NCBI GenBank assembly: GCA_037179385.1
Contig: CM074179.1
Location: 29,580,046-29,644,045 of the forward strand
Direction of reading: 5' to 3'
From: Holothuria scabra
Taxonomy: Eukaryota > Echinodermata > Holothuroidea > Aspidochirotida > Holothuriidae
Length of the DNA stretch: 64,000 nt
Below the pieces are notes generated by a model that worked only from the letters and a program-made list of their open reading frames with translations, was not told the DNA's origin and searched no databases. This document shows, one piece after another, positions 32,727 through 44,325 of the stretch (position 1 is the first letter of the stretch; every line of letters starts with the position of its first letter). Position numbers and translations under genes: made by a program.

Positions 32727-35587
32727 TATGAAGGGTGTGCCTGTGCATGTAGTACCTCGGAAGCTTTGCGATTTGATAGGTTCTAAAATTGCCAATTATT
32801 ATTCATACGTTATAAGTTCACTTATGTATTGTTAACTGTGTGCTGGATACTTTTCTGGGAAAGCACTGTTTTAGGCGTGTAGAACTACCACATTTGGGCC
32901 AACTCTTTGGTGGGAGTGTGTAGGATACCAGTGGTCTATATTGCCGGTGAAATGTATCTGCTGTTTGCTTAATTAATTTGCCAAGGCTAATATGGGAATA
33001 CAGGAATAGAACATTTAAACTTGTTTTTCTTCTCCCCCTCTTAGTGGCGGCATCAGCGGCGTCTGGAAAGTGTCCCGGCAGGGTGTCGATGTTAGCTCAA
33101 ACTTTATGCCTTAACACACCAAGAATCCACACCTTGTTTTCCCTCCTGGCCGGATTTACCTCTCCCTCCACAACTTCATGGTCTACAGGGCGTTAATACC
33201 GCAATCCCCTCTCAATTCCCTCTTTTCCCCTTTTCTCTTTTTCTCTTTTTTTTCTTTTTCTTCACCATCATTTGGGGAGGCGATCACCCCATTTCGCCCC
33301 TTGGTTGCGCCGCTGCTTTCATGATATGTTTTGAAGTTACATATATTTGCCCTCCATCTCACATTTTAATTCGGATTGACTCTGTCCAGCTGTCTTGTCA
33401 CCACTACCGCACCGTAAAAAGAACACGTTATGAGGTTGGAGAAATAAAAAAGAAATAAGCGCATTCAATGAGGTGATATCGATTATATTGTGATGAGTTT
33501 GAAAGAAATCAATGCATGATTATGCTTTTAATAAGCCTGATTACTCATGTGTGCGCTCCTTTATTTACCAAAAAATGTAAACAATTGTTGTTTTTATGTA
33601 CAGGGATTGCATATGATTTACACTCAATGGTGAAAAGTGTCTGTTCACCAATTTGAAATACATGTATTAAATCTTTAATGATCCTATCATTGGCACTATC
33701 ATTAACTAGAGTCAGATGTTTAGAATCTCTTAGTTCGACTATTAAGCATCAAGTTAAGAGTAAAACTCAGCATGTGTGACGGAAATTATGAATTTTGTGG
33801 GCAAACTTAATGAGCCCCGATAACACCTGATAAGCAATGTCAACAAAAGCGCACACCGTAACCCGATCTAAATGTTTTTTATGTAAATGTTAATTTTCGT
33901 TAATTTATAACAACATGGTGGTTACAGATATCATGAAATAAAATCATTAACGTGTTTACAAGATGGCGTCTTGACTATAACTCTAGTTCCATGTTCCTGA
34001 CACTTGCTTGGGCATTTCGTCTACTATCCAAGTGTTATTGCCTAAGTACGAAAAAAAATTGTGTGCATGCATTAAAAAATGATGATTAACTCATCAAATG
34101 AAACACTGTACTTTGCATGAAGTGTATATATAGCCAGGGATCGATCACCCATGGCAAAACATCCGCTATAAGTAAAAGGCGCGTCTTTGGTAACCGTAAC
34201 TTGTTAAAGAAATATTTATTAGTTTTCTGATATTCATCGTGGCGGGTAATTGATAATGGTAACATCAATCATAACAACGAAAGCTCTTTGAGAACTCATA
34301 TTTCTCCTGAGCTCGCAGAAGCGAAACACCTGTCATTCTGAAATGCTGACCCGAGATCAGGTCAACTGCATGGTGTACGTATTACCATGGCAATAGTTTA
34401 ATTTTGCTGAACTATTTATGTTCGTAAAAAAGTAGCCTGATTAGAGTCTGCAGACAGGATTCATGAGGTGAACCGCGGAGCTTTCAATGTAGGTTACTAT
34501 ACAGACAGCCAGTTAATAGCCTAATGCAAGGCAGCAGTTTTCGAAAAAAATCACAGGGAGACAAGGTCCATAGCATATGAATTTCGAAGGGTTTAGGCCG
34601 GGCTCTATAACCTAATGGTTTGATCAGGGAACTAAGAGTTAGCAGCTCCCTGGTTTGATAGCCATGAAGACAACTGCAAACTGCAGAGCATCAAATAATT
34701 TCATTTCCATTCCTTAAATTATTTAACAGGGAGCTGCCACGAACTCCGGATTTTAATATGCAAATCACCGCATGGGAAGACACAACAGTGTTACAAGTAC
34801 AGCAGCCTCGCAGTCAGGGTTGAACTAATGTACAGGTCAAAGCGTACTTGAAAATATATTAAGGGTTCCTCTGATACATTTCGGTCCGAATATACCTTAT
34901 ACATTTATTAGATTCTAAGATACAAATTCTTTAATCAAAGAATTGACGTAACCCCCCGTGGACATACACAGTCAGCAAGTCACTCTTAACTTATTTTGAG
35001 AAAGATAGGCAAATCCCAGGTTATCTTTATGTCTTTTGGTGCCATTCATACTAGGACTAGATATTCAAGGTAAACTAAGCAGTTATTCCTTGTTCATGAG
35101 AAGGTTGCAAGGACGGCGTCGTACACCGACAAATATAATTCCAGGTATATAGACTTAACTAGGAGTTGTCACTCCAAAAATATCACAGTTCGACACCAAT
35201 TGAGCTTAGGTTTAAGTTAGCTAGGTAGTTAGATGAGGTTTAACGGTTCAGTTTTCAAACAATTGGCCAGTCAAGTCGAGGTGCCCACGGACTTTTTCCA
35301 GCCGTGGCTCACTGGCTTGTTCCCCATACTTCATTGCATTTCGCACAAGGAAAGTAGTTTCCATTATTTTTTAAGTCCCAACCTTTTTCAAGAAGGTTTC
35401 AGAGGTCCAAAGGAAATAAAACAGGGGGTTTGGTTTAGGTGCACGTGTAGAACAAAATTTTTAGTGAGTCCTATACATCATTGGAAAGGTCACATTTCGA
35501 GGATTCTATACAGCTTAGGCCCATTGTTTTGACAAATTATGGTAATTAGTAATGCAAATATATGCATATTTACTAATGAATTTGGTC
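32727..35587. other. No gene supported; small inverted repeats
   Basis: CAGCGGCG at 33054 and CGCCGCTG at about 33309-33316 could be short element ends around a pyrimidine-rich stretch (33195-33265). GCAGCTCCCTG at 34642-34652 is mirrored by CAGGGAGCTGC at 34727-34737. No open frame above 100 codons is recognised. Confidence 0.4.
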
Positions 35588-35650
35588 ATGAAACCGGCCT
35601 GGAATTGAACCCGAGACCTCACCGTGCGAAGGGAATGCTAGGTTGAAAGG
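35588..35650 (-). repeat. Degenerate tRNA-derived (SINE-like) segment with intact B box
   Basis: On the minus strand CCTTCGCACGGTGAGGTCTC leads into GGTTCAATTCC (plus-strand 35601-35611), an exact match to the B-box consensus GGTTCRANNCC. A tRNA-like anticodon side precedes it, but no good A box is present. It is probably the remnant of a tRNA-derived SINE head. It is not a complete tRNA. Confidence 0.45.
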
Positions 35651-38600
35651 CCTGAACTGAATGCATAGTATGGGTTGGGACGATCTCTGTGAATCACTAT
35701 AAGAAGCGCACTCCGAAGCTGAGTAAATAAAATATCGAAACAGTATTTAAAAAACAGTATTAAAAAATGAAAAAGAATTCGGTTCATCACAGGTGCTTTC
35801 TTTATTCCTCAGGCTGAAACTGAGGTCAAAGGTGCTGTACGGTAACGAGATTTGCAGGAACGATGATCACACCTACGTTAAAACTGTTTGGAAATTTTAC
35901 TGTATCTAAACGGGGGGCTCCAGGATTTCCTCAACAGGGGAGGGGGGAAGCTCCCCGACAGGAGAAAAACAACATACCAAATATTGAAGTAGTTTGCCTC
36001 TGCCTTAATTACTGGTGAACACCGATCTAGTGAAAGCCTTAATTGTACTTGAGAGTACCTTTCCCAAGGTACACAAATGTCACCCAATCAACTTTCTGTA
36101 GTTTCGCTTGCAGAGAGACGCCATTTTCACTGATATTTTAGGAAAAATTTAACGTAGAGAAATGATTTTGACGCAATTACAACATAAAAACACCTTTTCC
36201 AGTTGAAGATTGATGAAAATGGCAAAATTACAATAAATGTCATTTTTCTTTTTAACGTCCGTTACAAATTCCCGCCAATGTGAACTTTTCATCCCAATGT
36301 CTCCTCGGCTTCCTTGCTTTCGTCAGTTTTTAGGCTAAGCAAAGCAGACAGGCAGGGGTTGACCTCAAACACGTCTATAAATAACTCACCATAACGATGT
36401 TGACAGTTTGTGTTGCATGCAATACCGGTACTTTTTGTGCACAGTACGTGGTATATGTTTATAACTTTATACTGTTATGGAATTATAAATATGCACTTCT
36501 GGGGGCCGGCAAGTACGGCTGAAACTTGTATTATCAAGGAAGTTGAAGCTGTTTAGTATTATTCTTTTACTGCTTATAATGTTTGTCATTGTTTTGTGGC
36601 CCTATATATGTCCCGCCAGCTCCCTTGTCCATGTTTGTGATGCACAAGCCTGTGCAGGATATTGCCTTTTTTAGTATATTAGAACTCATTTGTCAGTTTA
36701 GCATAAATTAAGTATTATTACGTCACTAGTTTGAAGCAAGAGGCTGGGCGCCGCCATACCGGCAACTTGACCGTCGGGCCGCTATCTCTCACCCCTCCGT
36801 CCTTGAATTGGCCCAATTTCGTCGGGGAGCCTTAACTTGCGCTAACGATAAAAGATGCGATTAACTTCAATCTGTCTTGATTTTGATTTTACGAAAAGAG
36901 CAGACTCTGCAAGGAAACCATCAAAATTCCAATTTTTCAACAAAAATGCAAAATTTTTAATAAACTTCTACAATATTAGCTCCCGGTTTTGTAAAAATTG
37001 TAAAAAGAAAGCCCCAAAGTTTTCCAATGTCCTTTGAAGAGCGTTTCTACGTACGACAAAATATGAAACCTCACCAACCTTCAGTTTTTCCTTTATTCTT
37101 CAATTAAGACCCCATATTTTTTAATTCTTCTTTACAAATAAACCCATTTTTAACACATTTTATGCCATATAATTTCATAGTTTCGTTAATAAAAATTTCA
37201 AAATTTTCAAATTAAAAGGAAGTCAAAAAATTTGGGGGAAAATTTCCAAAAGTATCAATTCAGTCAATTATGGAGTAACATTTTGAAAATAAAAGAACCA
37301 CGAGCATTCATATGCTCCCGCTAAATCTTGAATCTTAACTTGTTTAATATAACCACTGAATGGAATGCCACCGGGTATTCTAATTCCGAAGCTACGAAGT
37401 AATACAACATTCATTCCTATACCCCTGCGACTCAACCCGTGGCCTGTATGTGCGGCCTTAAGTTACAAAGCGAAGTCATTTTTGAATGCTATGTTCACCA
37501 CAGGGTGAGCATAAACATTCGTTTTCCAGGCAGACAATAATTGTAAATACTCAGGAACACGCGCTTAGTATTCACAAAGCTGGCTACTGATTCTTCGATC
37601 TTTCTGAAAGATACTTCCAAATATTGTTGCAGGATTCGTTTTACATAGTCCTCCTTTAGAAGCAAGAGAAATCCATTCGATGACAATAATCTAGTGACTC
37701 ATTTGTTTCCTCTTTTACAGGCGGGAAAATCCAATTTTTGACAGCTCTAATTGAACCTTAGTGAAAATAGGAAAGGTCGCACGGGCGCATACCACTTGTG
37801 AAAAATTGCTCCCCTAAGTCAATAGAAGGTAACAGGTCAGGGCAGTCACTAACAACATTTCAAGAGGTCTGTGCATGGAGAAATAAACGGATGTAATAGA
37901 ACACGAATGAATTCAACTTACTGGGTGCAACCTATAGGTAGTAGGCTATAGTTTTAAAGCTACGGTAACTTTCACTGAAGTCAGTGAAACCAGGCGGTCA
38001 CAGAGAACGGATGCAACAGAATCCCTTTTCAGCGTCGGAGCTACGGGAAAAGAGAGGGGTCGAAAGGGGATTTGCCCGGCGGATTTTTTCCTTCCCCTCC
38101 CCGCCCAGGTTAGATGATTCTGGAGTTAGGTTAACCAAAAAGATGAGAATGAGCTAGGCCTATACCACTCTTGAAACGTAATTTTTCATCCAGAGAAATG
38201 CTAAAATCGCAGAGCTTCCGGGACTTTGCTTTGGATCCCCATCTGCAGGAGTTGTGGCTACAAGTTAAGGCTCGGTCGCGCACTGTGCACGAAAAAATTT
38301 GCCGGAATATCTTTCTTTGCTCCATCCCCCCCACCCGACCTAATCGTCACTTTCTGACCCCGCTATACTGCTTTTAAACCATATTAGTTGAAAGGAATCA
38401 CTCTGATATGAAAGGCACAAGAAAATAATACCCGTATGGACCTAAAATTTCTGATACAGAATGGGGTTGTGTTCACCAAAGACGACAGAAACTCGAAACC
38501 GTGGTATATGCTACAGGGGAAAGGCATAAACGGACTCGACGCCGTGACTTTGAGACTGTCGGCATGTCGTGTGTCGCGCCAAGGGAGCATGTACGATGCC

Positions 38601-39090
38601 GCGTCTTCCCAAACTCCTTACCTTTGAGAAATTTTTGTTCAGTTAAGGAGGCGAAATCGGACGTGCTTTGGGTGTAAAAACTTTGTAACTTAAATGATGT
38701 TTCAGAGATGGAGTGCAAACCATGACGAATTCGCGCGTAAAATACTGAACTTGCATTACCTGTGATTTCCGTGACAAAACTTGCATTGTGTAAGGAAAAT
38801 TTCTGCATACAATTTTTCCAATATACTAGGGCGTTTGAGACGGGGAGGAGTCGCGGTGACCAGACTCCCGCCCCCAACAAATTTTGGCAAACTTTAAAAT
38901 TCGGAAAGGAATGTGGGACAATTTCGGACAGACATTGAGATATAAAAACTGAATTCTGATATTATTTTAGTTACAAGAATAACTTCCAAGCGTGCTCGGA
39001 ATCGTAAAAAACGATTTGCTCGAAAAAGGGGGAAAACACATTCAGGGTAAAATTTTCATGAAAAGTTAGCAAGATTGCAAGACTTGGCTA
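35651..39090. other. No gene supported
   Basis: Holds a GC-rich palindromic patch at 35910-35965 and, at 38030, CAGCGTCGGAGCTACGGG, which resembles the hAT-like CAGTGGCGGAGCTAG terminus, with no partner end seen. A 135-codon minus-strand frame at 38473-38880 has no recognisable domain. AT content is very high at 36880-37260. Confidence 0.4.
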
Positions 39091-39254
39091 CACTCTAAAA
39101 ACATCCTGGTTAAGTCCTGGTTAATTTAACCAGGACGGGGTCAAAGATTACCCATACACTTCCTGGTTAAAAAGAAAGAAAAAAAAGGAACTGTATGTAA
39201 AATTATTGCCCTCCGTCGATTCTGGTTAAATTTAACCAGGATGTTTTTAGAGTG
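39091..39254. mobile_element. CACTCTAAAAA-family MITE, 164 bp, TA target duplication
   Basis: CACTCTAAAAACATCCTGG at the left is the exact inverse of the right end AGGATGTTTTTAGAGTG but for one base. TA flanks both sides (39089-39090 and 39255-39256). The interior consists of CCTGGTTAA and TTAACCAGG words, partly palindromic (TTAATTTAACCAGGAC). It is too short to code. Confidence 0.78.
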
Positions 39255-40847
39255 TACACAGTCGGCAGGCAAAGGAAAAGAGTTATTATTCGTGAGTTTT
39301 TCTTCAGAGTCAACACAATGCCCAATTTGGTCAATCCAAATCCTTTCAGACATTTATTCAAATAAATAAAAAGTATTCTTTTTAACATTTTCATGAAAAA
39401 CACTAAAGATAATATAATAAAGCGACGCCCTAGGGAAGTCAATGGCCTAAAAGAAACAATGATTCCTAAGCCATCTCAGGCAGGTTTTCAGTCTTGCGCG
39501 ACACTATGCCCAAAGTGACCATTAAATCTGAATTGCCCTTGTGACGTTTGGCTAATATGGTTTACAGGTCTATTGATGGCTAAGCAAAATTTTCAAAAAA
39601 AAGAAATAAAGAATTACGAAGATTTGTGACAAATTCAGGCGGCTTACTCTAAAATCTTCCCTCAGTTCTACTTCATAAGTATTGAAAGCAGTCTTAAAAA
39701 TCGTCCGCCGAAATTGTAAAATATTTCTCCGAAAACTCCTATACTCTAAAAACTTCCGGTTGAATTTGAACTGGACAAGGATCAAATGGGCACTACACCT
39801 AAAAAGGTTTAAATATTTGACTATTTTGAAACCGAGCCTATACGAGTGTCTCAATCCTTTCAAAACATTTTCTGAAAAATAACAACGCATTATTGTGAAC
39901 TTTTCGTGGAAAATTAACACGATTTAAAACACCGAGACTCGTTGGGAAAGCTTGTAAAACCGCTATTTGTCAGCGTCACTTCATAGTCTTGGTCAACACT
40001 TTGCCGGAAATTGTACGGGAAGACAGGAGTGGACAGGTGTAGGCCTATGTATGTACTAAACATTTTGCCCCCCAAATATGGTAGAGGTACATTTTATGTG
40101 GTAATTTTCTACTTTCAATGCTAATCTGCCCATTTTTGTTAAAGTGAGCACGTTATTGCAACAGAAAATTCAAAGGAAAAACTAATAAGATGTATTCACA
40201 AGCCTAAAGGGAATGCCATTTCCGGCCATCTGAGGTGTCACAGTTTTTCAAAAATTTCAAAAACTCATGGTGACTCTGTGGCCTACCTTTACGCAGGTTT
40301 CTTATAACAAATAACCCTCGGCCTCTGATGCACCATGTGAAACCTTTGCGAACGAGAGTGGGGTGGGGAGGAAGGGGAATTTTCATTGAGTAAATGTGGT
40401 CATTTGCCCCCTCTTCCCGATAAGTGACCCCCAGATATTGGCCACTGATGAGGGCAGTACGTAGACTTACAATAAAATGAGTACCCCAACGAATTTCAGT
40501 ATTCAATAGTACTTTTCTAATTTTGCTCATATGTACTGCAGATTCTTCAATAAACACAGACCTTACAATAAGCTAACGAATTTCTACCAAAATTCTCAAG
40601 TTTTCTTCAAAACAAGCCCCGTTGTGTTAAATATTTGTAGAAAAGAAGCCCAAAGTATCGGGGCACTACACTTGAAATTCTACCACTAGTCGCGTCCAAC
40701 CAGGACTGCCTTATCACCTTTACGGGGCTTTGAAATGCTGCCCCTCCCCCATCGTGCGGACCCTGGCGTAACCCATGGCTTGTTGGACTCAACAACAGCA
40801 CTGAATATGTAACAGAGTCATTACTATCTCTTTATGTTCGAACAGAT
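39255..40847. other. No gene supported
   Basis: AT-rich spacer. Minus-strand frames of 116-117 codons (39570-39920 and 40204-40557) have no domain. A GGACCCTGGCGTAACCC patch near 40757 may be a decayed element end. Confidence 0.4.
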
Positions 40848-42087
40848 ATGGAGTTTGTCGTTATGGATAATATAACTAATTCGAATCATTTTGAATCATT
40901 ATTTGTGAAAATTAAAACGGCGGTTTGTAAAACAATTATTACTGGAGTTATTTACCGACCTCCAAGGGAAGATGTTGATGAATTTATTCTTGAATTTAAT
41001 GGTATTTTAAATACCTTAAATAATAATCGCAGTGTTTGTTTTATTGCAGGGGATTTCAATGTTAATCTACTGTCTGGACAAAAGGCGGACTTACTTAAAA
41101 ATACATTATTATCATTCTCATTCTATCCTGTAATTGATAAACCCACTAGGGTGACAGAAGTATCGGAAACACTTATTGATAACATACTTACATATATTAA
41201 TTTCGCAACTAGATCTACCATCATTAGAACTGATTTATCTGACCATTATCCCATTGCTATTATTTGTGAACATTTAAGTCCGTGTAGAAGGAATTTCACT
41301 AGGCCTGTTATTTTTAAGCGTGATACTAGTACTTCAAAAATATTGAATATGAAACTGGAATTAGATTCTACTGATTGACATGATATTTTGTGTAACAATA
41401 ACGCTCAGTCTGCTTTTACTAAATTTAATAATAAACTTTGTGATATTTTCCAAAGAAACTGTCCTATGCGTCAAATTAAGTGTAAGAAAAATTTACAGAA
41501 ATCACCTTGGATTACCTCTGGTATTTTTAAGTCCATTCGCAAGAAAAATGTATTGTATTGTGCGTATAAGCGAAGCCCCACAGAACAGAATTTACTGCAT
41601 TATCGCAATTTTAAGAACAGATTAACTGCGGTAATTCGAAATGCCAAGAAATCGTATTACTATGAGTACTTTAGTAAAAATAAAAATAACAGTAAGAAGA
41701 TTTGGTCTGGTATTAATGGGATACTGAACAGAGGGGTGGCAACACTAATGCGACTGGAATCAAGTTGAGAATTTAGATACAAATGATGATTCGAATAACC
41801 TGCAAAATTTTGCTAATGATTTTAATAATTTCTTCACATCTGTAGGCGAAAATCTAGCTTCTAAAATAGATGTAACGTACTATAACTGCAATTGTTATCT
41901 CAATGATATTAGTGTTTTAGATACCTTTATTTTACACCCAGTGAGTCATGAGGAAGTGGTTAGTACTATATTGAAACTTCAAAGTGGGAAATCCCCAGGG
42001 TATGATGGCCTTACCAATGATATTTTAAAACAGATACATGGCCATATTATTGATCCTCTTACTCATATTTTGAATTTCATATTTTGA
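40848..42087 (+). mobile_element. Truncated APE-type non-LTR retrotransposon (CR1/jockey-like), different family from the 10-kb copy
   Basis: The endonuclease segment 40848-41378 carries GVIYRPP, FIAGDFNVNLL and LSDHYPI, the conserved GDFN and SDH blocks. A TGA at 41376-41378 interrupts it, but the same frame continues through SPWITSGIFKSIRKKN to a second stop at 41768. A +1 shift then opens 41770-42087 with NFFTSVGENLASKI and GKSPGYDGLTNDILK, the start of the reverse transcriptase. The catalytic LDFxKAFD, FADD and later blocks are absent. The sequence then passes to an AT-rich tail with AATAAA-like words (42181-42195) and the (TA)n tract at the array edge. It is a 5'-truncated or internally deleted dead copy. 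Confidence 0.85.
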
Positions 42088-42192
42088 AATTCATACTCAA
42101 GTTTCTTGTAAATATTATTACGTATTGTATCATAATAATAATGATAATGAATGTACGTTTGCATGTAGTACAGTTGAAAAAATAAACAATAA

Positions 42193-42196
<4 letters not shown>

Positions 42197-42230
<34 letters not shown>
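42197..42230. repeat. (TA)n microsatellite at the left edge of the tRNA-like array
   Basis: Pure AT dinucleotides directly between the retrotransposon tail and AAATCAAATTGG. In ordinary array units that same sequence is preceded by a short ATATAT, so the tract probably expanded from the unit's own dinucleotides. Confidence 0.85.
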
Positions 42231-42234
<4 letters not shown>

Positions 42235-42268
42235 CAAATTGGTAAAGCTGGAAAATTTGGCTGAGGTG

Positions 42269-42274
42269 AAAAAA
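42269..42274 (-). terminator. Pol III-type T6 terminator behind tRNA-like copy 1
   Basis: Six T on the minus strand, beginning seven bases after the discriminator base. The same T6 (T5 in about nine units) follows every copy except 44252-44325, whose run is broken to TTCTTT. Confidence 0.6.
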
Positions 42275-42280
42275 CGATGT

Positions 42281-42354
42281 TGACTCCACCGGGATTCGAA
42301 CTCGGGACCTCCCGCTTTCTAGTGCGGACGCTCTAACCACTGAGCCATGAAGCC
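42281..42354 (-). tRNA. tRNA-like gene of the array, copy 1 (reference description)
   Basis: Minus-strand cloverleaf. Acceptor GGCTTCA pairs with TGGAGTC (two G-U pairs), discriminator A. D stem GCTC/GAGC lies in an A box TGGCTCAGTGG. Anticodon stem TCCGC/GCGGG, loop ACTAGAAA of 8 nt, variable loop AGGTC. T stem CCGAG/CCCGG has an A-C mismatch; T loop TTCGAAT lies in a B box AGTTCGAATCC. T6 follows six bases downstream. With U33 placed at the T, the anticodon is AGA (Ser), but a 5-nt variable loop does not fit class II tRNA-Ser, and the 8-nt loop makes any reading uncertain. It is probably a tRNA pseudogene or a tRNA-derived satellite, though Pol III transcription looks possible. This copy lies in the truncated first unit. 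Confidence 0.6.
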
Positions 42355-42438
42355 AAGTTGGTTTGGCCTTTGTTCAAATGACAGATGAAGCAACTCGCAA
42401 TTCACCTCCTGAGCAGGCGCCTAATTTTTTGGAACAGC

Positions 42439-42729
<291 letters not shown>

Positions 42730-44251
42730 CAAATTGGTAAAGCTGGAAAATCTGGCTGAGGTGAAAAAACGATGTTGACTCCACCGGGATTCGAACTCGG
42801 GACCTCCCGCTTTCTAGTGCGGACGCTCTAACCACTGAGCCATGAAGCCAAGTTGGTTTTGGCCTTTGTTCAAATGACAGATGAAGCAACTCGCAATTCA
42901 CCTCCTGAGCAGGCGCCTAATTTTTGGAACAGCACTAGTTCTCGTTTGACGCAAGCCCGACCAGAGATCAAAGTTGATGCCATCCAGCTGAACACAATTG
43001 TTTATTCGCCAGCGGATCTCCGAAGAGATACAGAAACCTGTGAAAGCAGAGATGAAGTGAAAATAAACGCTGACGACAACTGCGTGGAATATATAAATCA
43101 AATTGGTAAAGCTGGAAAATCTGGCTGAGGTGAAAAAACGATGTTGACTCCACCGGGATTCGAACTCGGGACCTCCCGCTTTCTAGTGCGGACGCTCTAA
43201 CCACTGAGCCATGAAGCCAAGTTGGTTTTGGCCTTTGTTCAAATGACAGATGAAGCAACTCGCAATTCACCTCCTGAGCAGGCGCCTAATTTTTGGAACA
43301 GCACTAGTTCTCGTTTGACGCAAGCCCGACCAGAGATCAAAGTTGATGCCATCCAGCTGAACACAATTGTTTATTCGCCAGCGGATCTCCGAAGAGATAC
43401 AGAAACCTGTGAAAGCAGAGATGAAGTGAAAATAAACGCTGACGACAACTGCGTGGAATATATAAATCAAATTGGTAAAGCTGGAAAATCTGGCTGAGGT
43501 GAAAAAACGATGTTGACTCCACCGGGATTCGAACTCGGGACCTCCCGCTTTCTAGTGCGGACGCTCTAACCACTGAGCCATGAAGCCAAGTTGGTTTTGG
43601 CCTTTGTTCAAATGACAGATGAAGCAACTCGCAATTCACCTCCTGAGCAGGCGCCTAATTTTTGGAACAGCACTAGTTCTCGTTTGACGCAAGCCCGACC
43701 AGAGATCAAAGTTGATGCCATCCAGCTGAACACAATTGTTTATTCGCCAGCGGATCTCCGAAGAGATACAGAAACCTGTGAAAGCAGAGATGAAGTGAAA
43801 ATAAACGCTGACGACAACTGCGTGGAATATATAAATCAAATTGGTAAAGCTGGAAAATCTGGCTGAGGTGAAAAAACGATGTTGACTCCACCGGGATTCG
43901 AACTCGGGACCTCCCGCTTTCTAGTGCGGACGCTCTAACCACTGAGCCATGAAGCCAAGTTGGTTTTGGCCTTTGTTCAAATGACAGATGAAGCAACTCG
44001 CAATTCACCTCCTGAGCAGGCGCCTAATTTTTGGAACAGCACTAGTTCTCGTTTGACGCAAGCCCGACCAGAGATCAAAGTTGATGCCATCCAGCTGAAC
44101 ACAATTGTTTATTCGCCAGCCGATCTCCGAAGAGATACAGAAACCTGTGAAAGCAGAGATGAAGTGAAAATAAACGCTGACGACAACTGCGTGGAATATA
44201 TAAATCAAATTGGTAAAGCTGGAAAATCTGGCTGAGGTGAAAGAACGATGT

Positions 44252-44325
44252 TGACTCCACCGGGATTCGAACTCGGGACCTCCCGCTTTCTAGTGCGGAC
44301 GCTCTAACCACTGAGCCATGAAGCC
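44252..44325 (-). tRNA. tRNA-like copy 6, terminator disrupted
   Basis: The tRNA-like body is unchanged, but the downstream run reads TTCTTT instead of T6 because of a G at 44243 on the plus strand. A Pol III transcript would probably read through into the spacer. The spacer just before it carries GCC for GCG, shared with the next unit. Confidence 0.55.

Noticed and set aside
33029..33196. Exon with splice acceptor before TGGCGGCATCAG
   Set aside because: The pyrimidine tract and AG are suggestive, but no downstream donor or conserved protein follows.
38473..38880. 135-codon minus-strand open frame
   Set aside because: No motif or family resemblance; the length is not exceptional for this much sequence.
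43337..43639. 100-residue and 67-residue minus-strand frames of each array unit as genes
   Set aside because: They run through the tRNA-like sequence and overlap the other frames; they are open by chance and repeated only because the unit is.
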